Shown here: positions 32,780 through 42,063 of the stretch, piece by piece
How positions within the stretch are numbered: the stretch's first letter is position 1
Layout: every line of letters begins with the position of its first letter
DNA from: an uncultured Erythrobacter sp.
Lineage (GTDB): Bacteria; Pseudomonadota; Alphaproteobacteria; Sphingomonadales; Sphingomonadaceae
Direction of reading: 5' to 3'
Length of the DNA stretch: 64,000 bases
NCBI GenBank assembly: GCA_947500645.1
Contig: CANMSD010000001.1
Location: 62,001 to 126,000, forward strand
Notes under the pieces: generated by a model
Database searches by the model: none
What the model was told of the DNA's origin: nothing
What the model saw: only the letters and a program-made list of their open reading frames with translations
Made by a program: the position numbers and the translations under genes

Positions 32780-33424
32780 CTAGCGCGAGGCCAATTCTCG
32801 GCCTGCCTCTTTCCATGCCTTGCTGTTGGTGAGGCTGCTTGCGCGCAGCGAAATCTTTGTATCGGGCACGATTGTCTTGATGATGCCGCGCAGATTATCG
32901 CTCAGGCTCGGGGGCATCCATGGGCTGAACGTGATGCTGCTGATCCAGGATAGCTCGATCGGCAGGTCGACATACTCGCGCACATCCTCGCATTCGGCGA
33001 TGATGCGCCATTCGCGTTCGTCGGAATAGCCCTCGCGCTTAGCGAACGGCAGTATCTCGATACCCTTCGCGGTGTGTTTCTCGAGCGAATGAACGCCCAT
33101 GTAATTGACGGGACCAGCGTGAAATCCGTCCGCCTGTTCGACGGCATGTTCCAAGGGTTCGCGATGAAATTCGATCGAGATTCCATCCATGCCCTGAGTG
33201 AAGACCCGCCAATGATGGTAGGTTTCCTTGGCCATGGTGCAGCACAGCGCGAGGACCGATTGCGACGGGATTTTCGAGCGATACAGATCCATGAAATAGG
33301 CGTCGTTGGCATCGTCCCATTTCGATGGGCTTAGCAGGACGAGTTTCTTCTCGCTCAGGGTTTGCAGCGCGCTGGAAAGCGTCGTGTATCGTTTGACGAA
33401 CTTCCTGAGTGGGCGCGTACTCAT
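32780..33424 (-). CDS. DUF2971 domain protein, end of the lepB-rnc-era operon
   Basis: 214 residues, soluble. VKRYTTLSSALQTLSEKKLVLLSPSKWDDANDAYFMDLY, CCTMAKETYHHWRVFTQGMDGISIEF and YSDEREWRIIAE are the DUF2971 signature (a family of unknown function often linked to abortive or phage-related loci). Its ATG overlaps the era stop (ATGA), so here it is the last gene of a core operon. The catalytic role, if any, is unknown. Confidence 0.8.
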   Translation of the reverse strand: MSTRPLRKFVKRYTTLSSALQTLSEKKLVLLSPSKWDDANDAYFMDLYRSKIPSQSVLALCCTMAKETYHHWRVFTQGMDGISIEFHREPLEHAVEQADGFHAGPVNYMGVHSLEKHTAKGIEILPFAKREGYSDEREWRIIAECEDVREYVDLPIELSWISSITFSPWMPPSLSDNLRGIIKTIVPDTKISLRASSLTNSKAWKEAGRELASR

Positions 33425-34326
33425 TTCACCCAGTCGAGGCCCATTTCCTCGAACACCTCTTTGTCTTCGGACCAGTTTTCCGCGACCTTCACGTGCAGGA
33501 AGAGGTGCACTTTCACGCCGAGAATTTCAGACAATTCCTTGCGCGCGGCCTCGCCGATTTCCTTGATCCGCTGACCGCCTTTGCCAAGCACGATCGGCTT
33601 CTGGCTGTCGCGCGCGATCACGATCTGCTGGCGTATCTCGACTGAACCGTCGCGGCGCACTTCATAGCTTTCCGGGCGAACGGCTGCATCATAGGGCAGC
33701 TCATCGTGAAGCTGCTGATAGAGCTGTTCGCGCGTGATCTCAGCCGCCAGGAGGCGTTCGGAGGCGTCGGAGACCTGGTCTTCGGGATACATCCACGCGC
33801 CTTTGGGCATCAGCTTGGCAAGAGCTTCCATCATCTCTGGAACACCGTCGCCGGTCAGCGCCGAAACGAAAAATATCTCGTCGAAGGCAATTCGTTCAGC
33901 CAATTCCTGTGCGAGCGCCAAGAGCGGTTCCTTTTTTGCCTTGTCGACTTTGTTCAGGGCCAGGATCTTGCGTTCGGGTCGCTTCTCCAGTGCTTCCAGC
34001 AAGGGTATCAGCTCATGTCGCCGCTGCTTGATGGGATCGACCATCAGCAGAACTGCATCGGCGCTATGCGTGCCTTCCCAGGCCGCGCTTACCATGGCGC
34101 GATCAAGGCGGCGGCGCGGCTCAAAGATGCCAGGCGTGTCAACCAGGATCATTTGCACCGGACCATACAAGGCGATGCCAAGCATGCGAGCGCGGGTCGT
34201 CTGCGCCTTGGCGCTTGTGATTGCGACCTTCTGTCCGACCATCTGGTTTACGAGGGTGGATTTACCGGCATTGGGCGCGCCGATAACGGCGACGACGCCG
34301 CATTGAGTAGGCGCATCGGCGCTCAT
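33421..34326 (-). CDS. era: GTPase Era
   Basis: 301 residues. Binds 16S rRNA 3' end and assists 30S maturation. G1 GAPNAGKST (16-24), G2 region AQTTRARM, G3 DTPGIF, G4 NKVD, G5 SALTGDG, then the C-terminal KH domain with VLGKGGQRIKEIGEAARKEL. Complete. Coupled by ATGA to rnc upstream and to the DUF2971 gene downstream. Confidence 0.97.
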   Translation of the reverse strand: MSADAPTQCGVVAVIGAPNAGKSTLVNQMVGQKVAITSAKAQTTRARMLGIALYGPVQMILVDTPGIFEPRRRLDRAMVSAAWEGTHSADAVLLMVDPIKQRRHELIPLLEALEKRPERKILALNKVDKAKKEPLLALAQELAERIAFDEIFFVSALTGDGVPEMMEALAKLMPKGAWMYPEDQVSDASERLLAAEITREQLYQQLHDELPYDAAVRPESYEVRRDGSVEIRQQIVIARDSQKPIVLGKGGQRIKEIGEAARKELSEILGVKVHLFLHVKVAENWSEDKEVFEEMGLDWVK

Positions 34327-35033
34327 GCAAATTGCTCCATAAAGACTTTGGCCGCCTGTTTTTCGGCTTCTGATTTACTTGCCGCGGTTGCTTGTGCTTG
34401 CCCGACATTGTGCACGCTTACCTGCACGGTGAAGCGGGAAGCGTGATCCGGCCCGCTGCGTTCGATCACTTCATATTGCGGTGCCCGATGGCGATTGCCA
34501 GCAGCCCATTCTTGCAAGGCGGATTTGGGATGTTTGGCTTCACCGGCTTTCCCCGCAAGTTCATCCGCCCACACTCGGTATATGAAATCGCGTGCAGTCT
34601 CGAAACCGTGCTCAATGAAGCATGCCCCGATCAGAGCCTCCATTACATCGCCCAAGATGTTGTCGCTGTTGGTTCCACCGTCCTCGCGGGCTTGCTTGCC
34701 GAGCCGCAGATGCGCAGGCAACTCGATCTTGCGAGCGATGCGCGCGCAGGTCGCTCCGCTAACCAGGGCATTCAAGCGCTGCGACAACTTGCCTTCAGGC
34801 GCGTCGCCTTCGCCATAAAGCCAATCCGCCACCGACAGGCCGAGCACGCGATCACCGAGAAACTCGAGCCGCTGGTAGTCCTTTAGCAGCTGCGCGCTGT
34901 TGTGATTGCTCCCCTGGACGCTGCCATGCGTCAAAGCTTCAAGCCAGGGTGTCTCATCGCGCACGTCCAGGCCAAGCCCATTCAGCCAGTTAGCTGTTTC
35001 GTCGCCCAGTTTTTCAAGGGGAGGGGCATTCAT
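34323..35033 (-). CDS. rnc: Ribonuclease III
   Basis: 236 residues. Cleaves double-stranded RNA in rRNA and mRNA processing. The signature QRLEFLGDRVLGL spans 54-66, with acidic metal-binding residues; DNILGDVMEALIGACFIE is the second acidic motif. The C-terminal dsRNA-binding domain has KSALQEWA and SASEKQAAKVFM-like elements (SKSEAEKQAAKVFM). ATG 35033 is chosen because it overlaps the lepB stop (ATGA); the frame extends 28 codons further but that lies in lepB. Confidence 0.96.
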   Translation of the reverse strand: MNAPPLEKLGDETANWLNGLGLDVRDETPWLEALTHGSVQGSNHNSAQLLKDYQRLEFLGDRVLGLSVADWLYGEGDAPEGKLSQRLNALVSGATCARIARKIELPAHLRLGKQAREDGGTNSDNILGDVMEALIGACFIEHGFETARDFIYRVWADELAGKAGEAKHPKSALQEWAAGNRHRAPQYEVIERSGPDHASRFTVQVSVHNVGQAQATAASKSEAEKQAAKVFMEQFA

Positions 35034-35881
35034 ATCGTGCCCCCAATCCGGCCCCAACGGGCCGCGCCAAACCAGGTCCATGGCTTGACCCATTCGGCAC
35101 CGCCATCGGTCGACCACATGATGATGGTCGCGCGCCCAACTAGGTTTTCCTGAGGGACAAGGCCGACGCCTCCGCCCGCCATCGCGGCAAAGCGGCTGTC
35201 CTGCGAGTTATCGCGATTGTCACCCATCACGAACATCCGCCCTTCCGGCACGATCACCGTATCGGAATTGTCCGCGCGAGTGAGTCCGAAATCTATCACC
35301 TCGTAGCTCACCCCATTAGGCAGGGTCTCGCGAAAGCGCTTGTAAGAGCAGACGTCTTCACCCGATTTATTGGTGGTCGCCTCTGCACCCCATGCACAGC
35401 CAGTGTTGGGCGATGTCGGGATCACAAAGTCCGCAATCGGCTCTTTCGGCACCAATTCGCCATTGAGCACGATCTGCCCGCCCAGCACCCTGACGCTGTC
35501 GCCGGGCAGGGCGATTACGCGCTTGATATAATCGGTGCCGTCGATCGGATGCTTGAATATGACTACGTCGCCCGGCTCTGGCTCGCTTGCCAGCACGCGA
35601 CCGGGAATCAGCGGCGCGTTGAAAGGCAGAGAATTGTTCGAGATGCCATAGGGCCATTTGGCGGCGAGCAGATAATCCCCGTTCCAAAGGCGCGGAAGCA
35701 TGCTTTCCGAGGGGATCGAGAAAGGAGAAAAGACGAAGCTGCGGAAGATCAGAACGGCCAGCACGAGCTTCAGGAGGAAAAACGCAAAGCTGGCAAGGCT
35801 CTCCGGCTGCTCCTCCTCTTTTGCCGCCGCGCATACGTCACCACTATCGGAAGCAGCTTCAGTTTGGGTCTTAACATCCAT
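35030..35881 (-). CDS. lepB: Signal peptidase I
   Basis: 283 residues. Cleaves signal peptides at the periplasmic face. One membrane helix (about 29-50), then the catalytic serine S60 in IPSESM and the general-base lysine in DYIKRVIALPGD; box E GDNRDNSQDSR is intact. ATG 35881 gives the correct N-terminus; a longer frame to 35986 overlaps pgi on the other strand. First gene of lepB-rnc-era. Confidence 0.95.
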   Translation of the reverse strand: MDVKTQTEAASDSGDVCAAAKEEEQPESLASFAFFLLKLVLAVLIFRSFVFSPFSIPSESMLPRLWNGDYLLAAKWPYGISNNSLPFNAPLIPGRVLASEPEPGDVVIFKHPIDGTDYIKRVIALPGDSVRVLGGQIVLNGELVPKEPIADFVIPTSPNTGCAWGAEATTNKSGEDVCSYKRFRETLPNGVSYEVIDFGLTRADNSDTVIVPEGRMFVMGDNRDNSQDSRFAAMAGGGVGLVPQENLVGRATIIMWSTDGGAEWVKPWTWFGAARWGRIGGTI

Positions 35882-35931
35882 CGCTGCGATCCCTAGTCGC
35901 GTGTGACCCGTCACGCCAAGAGTATTTGCCA

Positions 35932-37476
35932 ATGTCCGATCCGATTTCCACCACTTGGGATGCGATCCGCAACCTGCCTCAGCCAAGCCTGACCGACCTG
36001 TTTGCCGCCGATCCCGAACGTGTCGAGAAGCTGAGCCATCGCCTAGAGGCCTCGTTTGGCGAGCTGGGAGAGCTGGGCATCCGCTTCGACTGGTCGAAGA
36101 CGCATCTAGACGATGCGGTGCTGGAGCAGCTGGAAGCGCTGGCTGAAGCGCAGGGTTTTGCGGGTCGGCGAGAGGCTCTCTTTACAGGCGGAATCGTGAA
36201 CCCGACGGAAGGGCGCGCGGCGACGCATGGTGCAATGCGCGGTAGTGGAACCGAGGCGGACGTCGAAGAAGGACAAGCTCTGACCGCGCGGATGGGAATG
36301 CTGGTCGAGGCGATCCATCAAGGTGCTTTGGGAGAGGTCAATCATCTGATCCATATCGGTATAGGCGGCTCGGCATTGGGGCCTGCGCTGGCGGTCGATG
36401 CTCTGGCGCGCGATCTCACTCTGGTCGATGTGCATGTGGTTTCGAACATTGACGGTCTCTCGCTAGAGCAGGCCTTCGCGGCCTGCGATCCGGCGACGAC
36501 AATGATCGCAATCGCATCCAAGACATTCACCACCACGGAGACGATGACCAACGCCGCGAGCGCGCTCAAATGGCTGAACGAAAACGGCGTGGACGATCCT
36601 GGCGGACGGGTGATTGCGCTTACAGCCAATCCGGAGAAGGCCGTGGAATGGGGCGTCGATGAAACGCGCGTCCTGCCATTCCCCGAAAGTGTCGGCGGGC
36701 GCTATTCACTGTGGTCGAGCATCGGCTTTCCGGTCGCTCTCGCCGTGGGCATGGATGATTTCCAGGCCATGCTCGCGGGCGCGCATGCGATCGATACGCA
36801 TTTCCGCGAAGCCGAGGGAAGGGCGAACCTGCCTTTGCTCGCGGCATTCGCAGATCAGTACTACACGCGCGCTCGCGGCTGCCAGACCCGCGCGGTGTTC
36901 GCTTATGATGAGCGACTCGCTTTGCTGCCCGATTATCTCCAGCAGCTTGAGATGGAGTCGAACGGCAAGAGCGTGACGACAAGCGGCGATGCCGTGACAT
37001 TGCCGACTGCGGCGGTGACATGGGGTGGGGTGGGCACGGACGCACAACACGCTGTGTTCCAATTGCTGCACCAGGGCACTCATCTGATCCCGGTGGACTT
37101 CATCGCCAGCATTGCGCCCGGCGATGAACTGGACCCGGCGCATCACAAATCTCTGCTGATCAATTGCTTTGCCCAAGGGGCCGCGTTGATGGCGGGCGGC
37201 AATATGGCAGCCGACGGAAAAGATCCCGCGCGCGCCTTCCCCGGCGACCGTCCTAGCGCGATGATACTGGTCGATGATCTCGATGCAGCTGCGCTAGGCG
37301 CGCTGATCGCGTTTCACGAACACCGTACATTCGCCAACGCCGTGCTGATGGGGATCAACCCGTTCGATCAGTTCGGCGTCGAGCTGGGCAAGAAAATGGC
37401 GAAGGATATCGACGCGGGCGAGGGCGATTTCGACGCGAGCACGAAGACGCTGATGGCGGCGGCCGGAATGGGGTGA
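35932..37476 (+). CDS. pgi: Glucose-6-phosphate isomerase
   Basis: 514 residues. Interconverts glucose-6-phosphate and fructose-6-phosphate. Sugar-isomerase domains: IHIGIGGSALGP, IASKTFTTTETMTNA, VGGRYSLWSSIGFPVALAVG, ESNGKSVT and TWGGVGTDAQHAVFQLLHQGTHLIPVDF with the catalytic Glu/His/Lys set. ATG 35932 fits the family start. Divergent from lepB across 50 bases. Glucose-6-phosphate is also a substrate of OtsA in this window. Confidence 0.96.
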   Translation: MSDPISTTWDAIRNLPQPSLTDLFAADPERVEKLSHRLEASFGELGELGIRFDWSKTHLDDAVLEQLEALAEAQGFAGRREALFTGGIVNPTEGRAATHGAMRGSGTEADVEEGQALTARMGMLVEAIHQGALGEVNHLIHIGIGGSALGPALAVDALARDLTLVDVHVVSNIDGLSLEQAFAACDPATTMIAIASKTFTTTETMTNAASALKWLNENGVDDPGGRVIALTANPEKAVEWGVDETRVLPFPESVGGRYSLWSSIGFPVALAVGMDDFQAMLAGAHAIDTHFREAEGRANLPLLAAFADQYYTRARGCQTRAVFAYDERLALLPDYLQQLEMESNGKSVTTSGDAVTLPTAAVTWGGVGTDAQHAVFQLLHQGTHLIPVDFIASIAPGDELDPAHHKSLLINCFAQGAALMAGGNMAADGKDPARAFPGDRPSAMILVDDLDAAALGALIAFHEHRTFANAVLMGINPFDQFGVELGKKMAKDIDAGEGDFDASTKTLMAAAGMG

Positions 37477-37531
37477 TTCGCTCAACGATTTCCTCAAATC
37501 ACTTCCGTATACGATCCATACCAATCGCGAG

Positions 37532-37873
37532 TTGGGATTGATGCTTGCGGGGCGGAAGCCTTTTGCACATTTCGTCGATGCAAAGGGGCAATTCCCGCAA
37601 ACCTTAGAGCGATATTTCAGGCTTTTTGATCGTCATGTGGAGATGGCAAGATTAGTGCGACGAGATCATATCGAGCCACCGATAGATAAGCGTAAGTACG
37701 AGCTGTATCGCATTATGTTTGCGGTGCCGGGAGAAGAGTGGCGTTTCGATGCATTCTTAGGGTTGATGCAGTCACCAATATGGGGACCGGCGCAGGAGAG
37801 AAGAGAAGGCGAACTTCTCGGGTACGAGGATTGGATGAACGATCACTTTCTTGAGCTGAAGTATGGCGATTGA
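37532..37873 (+). CDS. Conserved-looking small protein after pgi, start uncertain
   Basis: 113 residues from TTG 37532. The frame stays open upstream to 37454 and reads DSLNDFLKSLPYTIHTNREL, which continues smoothly into LGLMLAGRKPFAHFVD, so the true protein probably begins earlier; yet no ATG, GTG or TTG lies between the in-frame TGA (37451-37453) and 37532. The C-terminal part has RFDAFLGL, WGPAQERREGELLGYEDWMNDHF. No family named. The gene is visibly AT-richer than pgi and the helicase around it. Confidence 0.65.
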   Translation: MGLMLAGRKPFAHFVDAKGQFPQTLERYFRLFDRHVEMARLVRRDHIEPPIDKRKYELYRIMFAVPGEEWRFDAFLGLMQSPIWGPAQERREGELLGYEDWMNDHFLELKYGD

Positions 37874-38076
37874 CTTTTCGCTCCTCAGCCCCCAAATGCT
37901 GCACCAGCGAAGCGCGCGAGCCAGCGTGAAGCGGCGGTTCTTGTAAACAACACCCGCCCCGGCCGCACTTCGGTTAATCACACAGACTTCCCTTTTCACG
38001 CGGGCGGTTTTTACCCCCGCGCCGCGCGACGGTTTCGCCTGGAATCTGTCTGCGCGCCGCATATTTGCGAGTTTTA
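37874..38076. other. Intergenic region and leader of the helicase gene
   Basis: 203 bases. CGCGGG (about 37999-38004) and CCCGCG can pair around a T-rich loop, possibly ending the upstream transcript or forming a leader hairpin. The helicase ATG is preceded by an AT-rich TTTGCGAGTTTTA with only GCGAG as a weak Shine-Dalgarno. No riboswitch recognised. Confidence 0.35.
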
Positions 38077-39531
38077 ATGACACAATTTTCAGACCTCGGG
38101 CTTTCTCAGCCCGTTCTTCAGGCCTTGGACCTGAAGGGATATTCCACACCAACCCCGATCCAGGAACAGGCGATCCCGCCCGTTCTTGAAGGTCGCGACC
38201 TTCTTGGTATTGCGCAGACGGGCACCGGCAAGACCGCTGCCTTTATGCTGCCAAGCATTGATCGCCTGCGCGAAAGCGACAACCGCATTCCGTTCAAGAG
38301 TTGCCGCATGCTGGTGCTTGCACCAACACGCGAACTTGCCGGACAGATCGCCCAGAGTGCCAAGGACTACGGCGCGATGGCAGGCATGAAGGTGCAGTCG
38401 ATCGTTGGCGGCACCAGCGTAAACAAGGATCGCAACAAGCTGCACCGTGGGACCGACATCCTTGTCGCGACGCCCGGGCGCTTGCTCGACCTGATCGATC
38501 AGAAGGCGTTCAACCTTTCGGCGGTTGAAATTCTGGTGCTAGACGAAGCGGACCAGATGCTCGATCTCGGCTTCATACATGCGCTACGCCGGATCAATCA
38601 ACTGGTCCCGCAAGATCGCCAGACGCTGTTTTTCAGCGCGACCATGCCAAAGCAAATCAAGGAGCTTGTGAAGGGCTATTGCCGCAATCCGGTTCAAGTC
38701 TCGGTCACACCTGAATCGAGCACCGCCGAACGGATCGACCAGTATCTCTTCATGGTGCAGCAGAACGAAAAGCAATCGCTGCTCGAACTGATCCTGTCGG
38801 GCCGTCATTCCGTGCCGGGCAAGATCGAGCGCGTGCTGATCTTCACGCGGACGAAGCATGGCGCAGACCGTGTCGTAAAGAAGCTCGGCCAGTGTGGCAT
38901 CGCCGCCAATGCGATCCATGGCAACAAATCTCAGCCACAGCGGCAACGCGCGCTCGATGAATTCAAACGCGCCAAGACGCCCATACTGGTGGCGACAGAT
39001 GTTGCTGCGCGCGGGATCGATATTCCCGGCGTAAGCCACGTCATCAACTATGAACTGCCGAACGTACCCGAGCAATATGTTCACCGCATCGGCCGAACCG
39101 CGCGTGCGGGCAAGGATGGCGTTGCGATCGCATTTTGTGCCGAGGATGAACGCGCATATCTCAAAGACATTAACCGCACGACCGATGCCGAGTTCGATCG
39201 ACTCGATCTGCCGGAAAACTTCCGCGCCGTAGTTGAAGGTGTCGGCCCGACCAAGCCTGCACCGCGCGGTCAAACGCGTGTTTCCAAGAAGAGAATCAAA
39301 CCGAAACCACATGGCGGCCAGCGGCCCGGTGGAGGCAAGCCGCAAGCTCAGGGTGCAAACGGCGAGGGTCGTCCTCAAGGCAAGCCCAAGGCAAAACACG
39401 GTGCGCGCAAGGGGCGGCCCAATCGCAATAGCGGACGCCCCGGTGGCGGACACCCCGGCGGTGGGCGTCCAAGTGGTGGCCGGTCGGGTGGAGGCCGAGG
39501 CCGCGGCGGTCATCGCTCCGCTTCACAGTAA
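38077..39531 (+). CDS. DEAD-box RNA helicase, RhlE-type
   Basis: 484 residues. Q-motif (GYSTPTPIQEQAIPPVLEGRD), motif I AQTGTGKT, Ia PTRELAGQI, Ib TPGRLLDL, II DEAD (VLDEADQMLDLGF), III SAT, then IV-VI (LIFTRTKHGAD, VATDVAARGIDIPGVSHVINYELP, HRIGRTARAGKDG). After residue about 375 a basic Gly/Pro/Arg-rich tail (GGGHPGGGRPSGGRSGGGRGRGG) of roughly 90 residues probably binds RNA. Acts in ribosome assembly or RNA decay, often at low temperature. Confidence 0.94.
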   Translation: MTQFSDLGLSQPVLQALDLKGYSTPTPIQEQAIPPVLEGRDLLGIAQTGTGKTAAFMLPSIDRLRESDNRIPFKSCRMLVLAPTRELAGQIAQSAKDYGAMAGMKVQSIVGGTSVNKDRNKLHRGTDILVATPGRLLDLIDQKAFNLSAVEILVLDEADQMLDLGFIHALRRINQLVPQDRQTLFFSATMPKQIKELVKGYCRNPVQVSVTPESSTAERIDQYLFMVQQNEKQSLLELILSGRHSVPGKIERVLIFTRTKHGADRVVKKLGQCGIAANAIHGNKSQPQRQRALDEFKRAKTPILVATDVAARGIDIPGVSHVINYELPNVPEQYVHRIGRTARAGKDGVAIAFCAEDERAYLKDINRTTDAEFDRLDLPENFRAVVEGVGPTKPAPRGQTRVSKKRIKPKPHGGQRPGGGKPQAQGANGEGRPQGKPKAKHGARKGRPNRNSGRPGGGHPGGGRPSGGRSGGGRGRGGHRSASQ

Positions 39532-39636
39532 CCAACCGGTGGCTCCGAGCGAATAGCGGGTTCAAACCGATGTGCGCGGTTGGCAATAGCTTCAAGCATC
39601 GCCATATCGCGCCCTCAGTAAAGGAGCATCGCCGCC

Positions 39637-40983
39637 ATGGCCGACTACGATTACGACCTCTTCACGATTGGCGCCGGTTCAGGCGGCGTCCGGGCCAGCC
39701 GGATAGCGGCTGCGCATGGAGCGAAGGTGGCCGTTGCCGAGGAATATCGCGTTGGCGGCACTTGCGTCATTCGCGGTTGCGTGCCGAAGAAGATGCTTGT
39801 CTACGGCGCACACTTTGCCGAGGACCTGGACGACGCGCAGCAGTTCGGCTGGTCGATCGAAGGAAAGAGCTTTGACTGGGTGAAGCTGCGCGACCATGTG
39901 CAGACCGATATCGATCGTCTTGAAGGCCTCTATGGCGAGACGCTGGATAACCACGGCGTCGAGGTAATTCGCGAGCGGGCCGAGATTACCGGCGATCACC
40001 AAATCACCTTGGCCAACGGCAAGGTCGTCACCGCGAAATACATTCTGATCGCGACCGGAGCCGAACCGCAGCGGCTCGATTTCCCTGGTGCCGAATATGC
40101 GATAACTTCGAACGAGGCGTTCCATCTCGATGAATTGCCCAAGCGTGTGATGATTGCGGGTGGCGGCTACATCGCCAATGAATTCGCGGGCATCTTCAAC
40201 GAGTTTGGCAGCCGGGTGTGCATCGTCAATCGCTCCGACCAGCTGCTGCGCGGCTATGACGAGAGCCTGCGTGATCGGCTGCTTCAGATCAGCTTGATGA
40301 AGGGCATTCAGTTCCATTTCAATACGACTTTCAAGGCCATCACCAAGAACGATGATGGCTCGCTCCATGTCGAGCTGAATGGATCAGACAACCTGGACGT
40401 CGATATGGTGATGTTCGCGACCGGCCGGATACCCAACATCAACGGTCTGGGCCTCGATACGGTCGGCGTTGAAACCGGCGATAAGGGCGAGATCAAGGTC
40501 GATGAATTCAGCAAGACCAATGTCGACTATATCTATGCGGTGGGCGATGTGACCGACCGCGTGCAGCTGACCCCGGTTGCCATTCGCGAGGGGCAAGCCT
40601 TTGCTGACACTGTGTTTGGCGATAATCCGCGCAAGGTCGACCATTCCTGTATCCCAAGCGCGGTCTTCAGCCATCCGCCGATTGCGGCGGTTGGTATGAC
40701 CGAGGGCGAGGCCCGCAACAAACTCGGCAATATTCGGGTTTATCAATCCGATTTCAGGCCGATGAAAAACGTGGTTGCTGGACGCAATGAGCGCGGCCTC
40801 TACAAGATGATCGTCAACGCGGCGACGGATCAGATTGTTGGTATCCATATGATCGGCCCGGAATCTCCGGAGATCATGCAGGCTGCCGCCATTGCCGTGA
40901 AAGCTGGCCTGACGAAGCAAGACTTCGACGATACGGTCGCGATCCATCCGACAATGGCGGAGGAACTGGTGCTGCTGAAGTAA
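39637..40983 (+). CDS. gor: Glutathione-disulfide reductase
   Basis: 448 residues. Reduces oxidised glutathione with NADPH. FAD motif TIGAGSGGVRASRIAAAHG, redox disulfide C43/C48 in GGTCVIRGCVPKK, NADPH domain with IAGGGYIANEFAGIF, ATGRIPNINGLGLD, FAD motif YIYAVGDVTDRVQLTPVAIREG and the C-terminal HPTMAEELV with the active-site His. Length normal. CCATGGCC context with AAGGAG (39619-39624) as Shine-Dalgarno. Confidence 0.95.
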   Translation: MADYDYDLFTIGAGSGGVRASRIAAAHGAKVAVAEEYRVGGTCVIRGCVPKKMLVYGAHFAEDLDDAQQFGWSIEGKSFDWVKLRDHVQTDIDRLEGLYGETLDNHGVEVIRERAEITGDHQITLANGKVVTAKYILIATGAEPQRLDFPGAEYAITSNEAFHLDELPKRVMIAGGGYIANEFAGIFNEFGSRVCIVNRSDQLLRGYDESLRDRLLQISLMKGIQFHFNTTFKAITKNDDGSLHVELNGSDNLDVDMVMFATGRIPNINGLGLDTVGVETGDKGEIKVDEFSKTNVDYIYAVGDVTDRVQLTPVAIREGQAFADTVFGDNPRKVDHSCIPSAVFSHPPIAAVGMTEGEARNKLGNIRVYQSDFRPMKNVVAGRNERGLYKMIVNAATDQIVGIHMIGPESPEIMQAAAIAVKAGLTKQDFDDTVAIHPTMAEELVLLK

Positions 40984-41037
40984 GTTGTTGCTCGCAACCT
41001 TCCCCGCTAACCTAGCGGTGAAAAAGGGAGAGAGCGA

Positions 41038-42063
41038 ATGGCCAATACGGTTCTTGTAACGGGCGGCACAGGCTACATTGCAGGGGAGCTGATCAAACAG
41101 CTGCTGGCGCGCGGCTGGATTGTCCACACGACTGTGCGCAGCAAGGCCAAAAGCGAAGCTGCGCTGCGCGAGCGCTTCGGTAAGCCCGAGGCCGACCGCT
41201 TCAAGGTTTTCCAGGCCGATTTGATGAGCGACGATGGCTGGGCCGAGGCCAATGCAGGCTGCACCCATGTCGCCCACGTTGCATCGCCGATCGAGGCTGC
41301 TCCTCCCAAAGATGAAAACGACATGATCGTCCCCGCCCGCGAAGGCACCTTGCGGGCGCTGCGTTTTGCGAAAGATGCAGGCGTGACCCGCTTCGTCCAG
41401 ACCAGTTCGATGGCCGCGGTCGCCTATGGCCGCAGCGAAAAGGAATACACTGTCGATGAGAGCGACTGGACCGATGTCACGCATCCAGATGTGTACGCTT
41501 ACATAAAATCCAAGACGATTGCCGAGCGATCCGCGCGCGATTGGATCGAGTCCGAGGGCCAGGGCATCGAGTTTGTATCAGTCAATCCGTCCATGGTTCT
41601 GGGACCAGTCGATAGCGGTGACTTCTCCGCCAGCGTCGAGGCAGTGAAGCAATTGCTCGACGGATCAATGCCAATGGCGCCCGACCTGGGTTTTGCCATC
41701 GTCGATACGCGCGATGTCGCTGAGCTGCATGTGAAATGCCTCGAAGAACCTGGGCTTGCCGGAGAGCGCTTCCTTGCGGCGGGACGCTTCATGAAGATGC
41801 TGGAGGTCGGCGAAGTGCTGCGAAACGGCCTGCCCCCTGAGCACACCAAGAAAGTGCCGACGAGAATTATGCCTAACTGGATGGTCTCGGTCTTGAGCCT
41901 CTTCAATGCAGGAGTTCGCTCGATCAAGAGCGAGCTTGGGAAAAGCCGTCATGTCGATTGCAGCCATGCCGAACAACGTCTCGGATGGAAGACGAGGGCC
42001 GAGGAAGAGAGCATCCTCGATTGCGCGAAAAGCCTGATCGAACACGGGGTGGTCAAAGTCTGA
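41038..42063 (+). CDS. NAD(P)-dependent epimerase/dehydratase family reductase
   Basis: 341 residues, extended SDR. VLVTGGTGYIAGELIKQLLARGW (nucleotide loop), VAHVASPIEAAPPKDEND, SSMAAVAYG, and the catalytic YAYIKSKTIAE (YxxxK). Matches dihydroflavonol-4-reductase-like or aldehyde reductases of bacteria. Shine-Dalgarno GGGAGAG before ATG. Its stop overlaps the next ATG (TGATG), so a two-gene operon with a second SDR enzyme. Confidence 0.88.
   Translation: MANTVLVTGGTGYIAGELIKQLLARGWIVHTTVRSKAKSEAALRERFGKPEADRFKVFQADLMSDDGWAEANAGCTHVAHVASPIEAAPPKDENDMIVPAREGTLRALRFAKDAGVTRFVQTSSMAAVAYGRSEKEYTVDESDWTDVTHPDVYAYIKSKTIAERSARDWIESEGQGIEFVSVNPSMVLGPVDSGDFSASVEAVKQLLDGSMPMAPDLGFAIVDTRDVAELHVKCLEEPGLAGERFLAAGRFMKMLEVGEVLRNGLPPEHTKKVPTRIMPNWMVSVLSLFNAGVRSIKSELGKSRHVDCSHAEQRLGWKTRAEEESILDCAKSLIEHGVVKV

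Noticed and set aside
32780..33424. Defence island around the DUF2971 gene
   Set aside because: All neighbours are housekeeping genes; one DUF2971 gene is not enough to call a defence locus.
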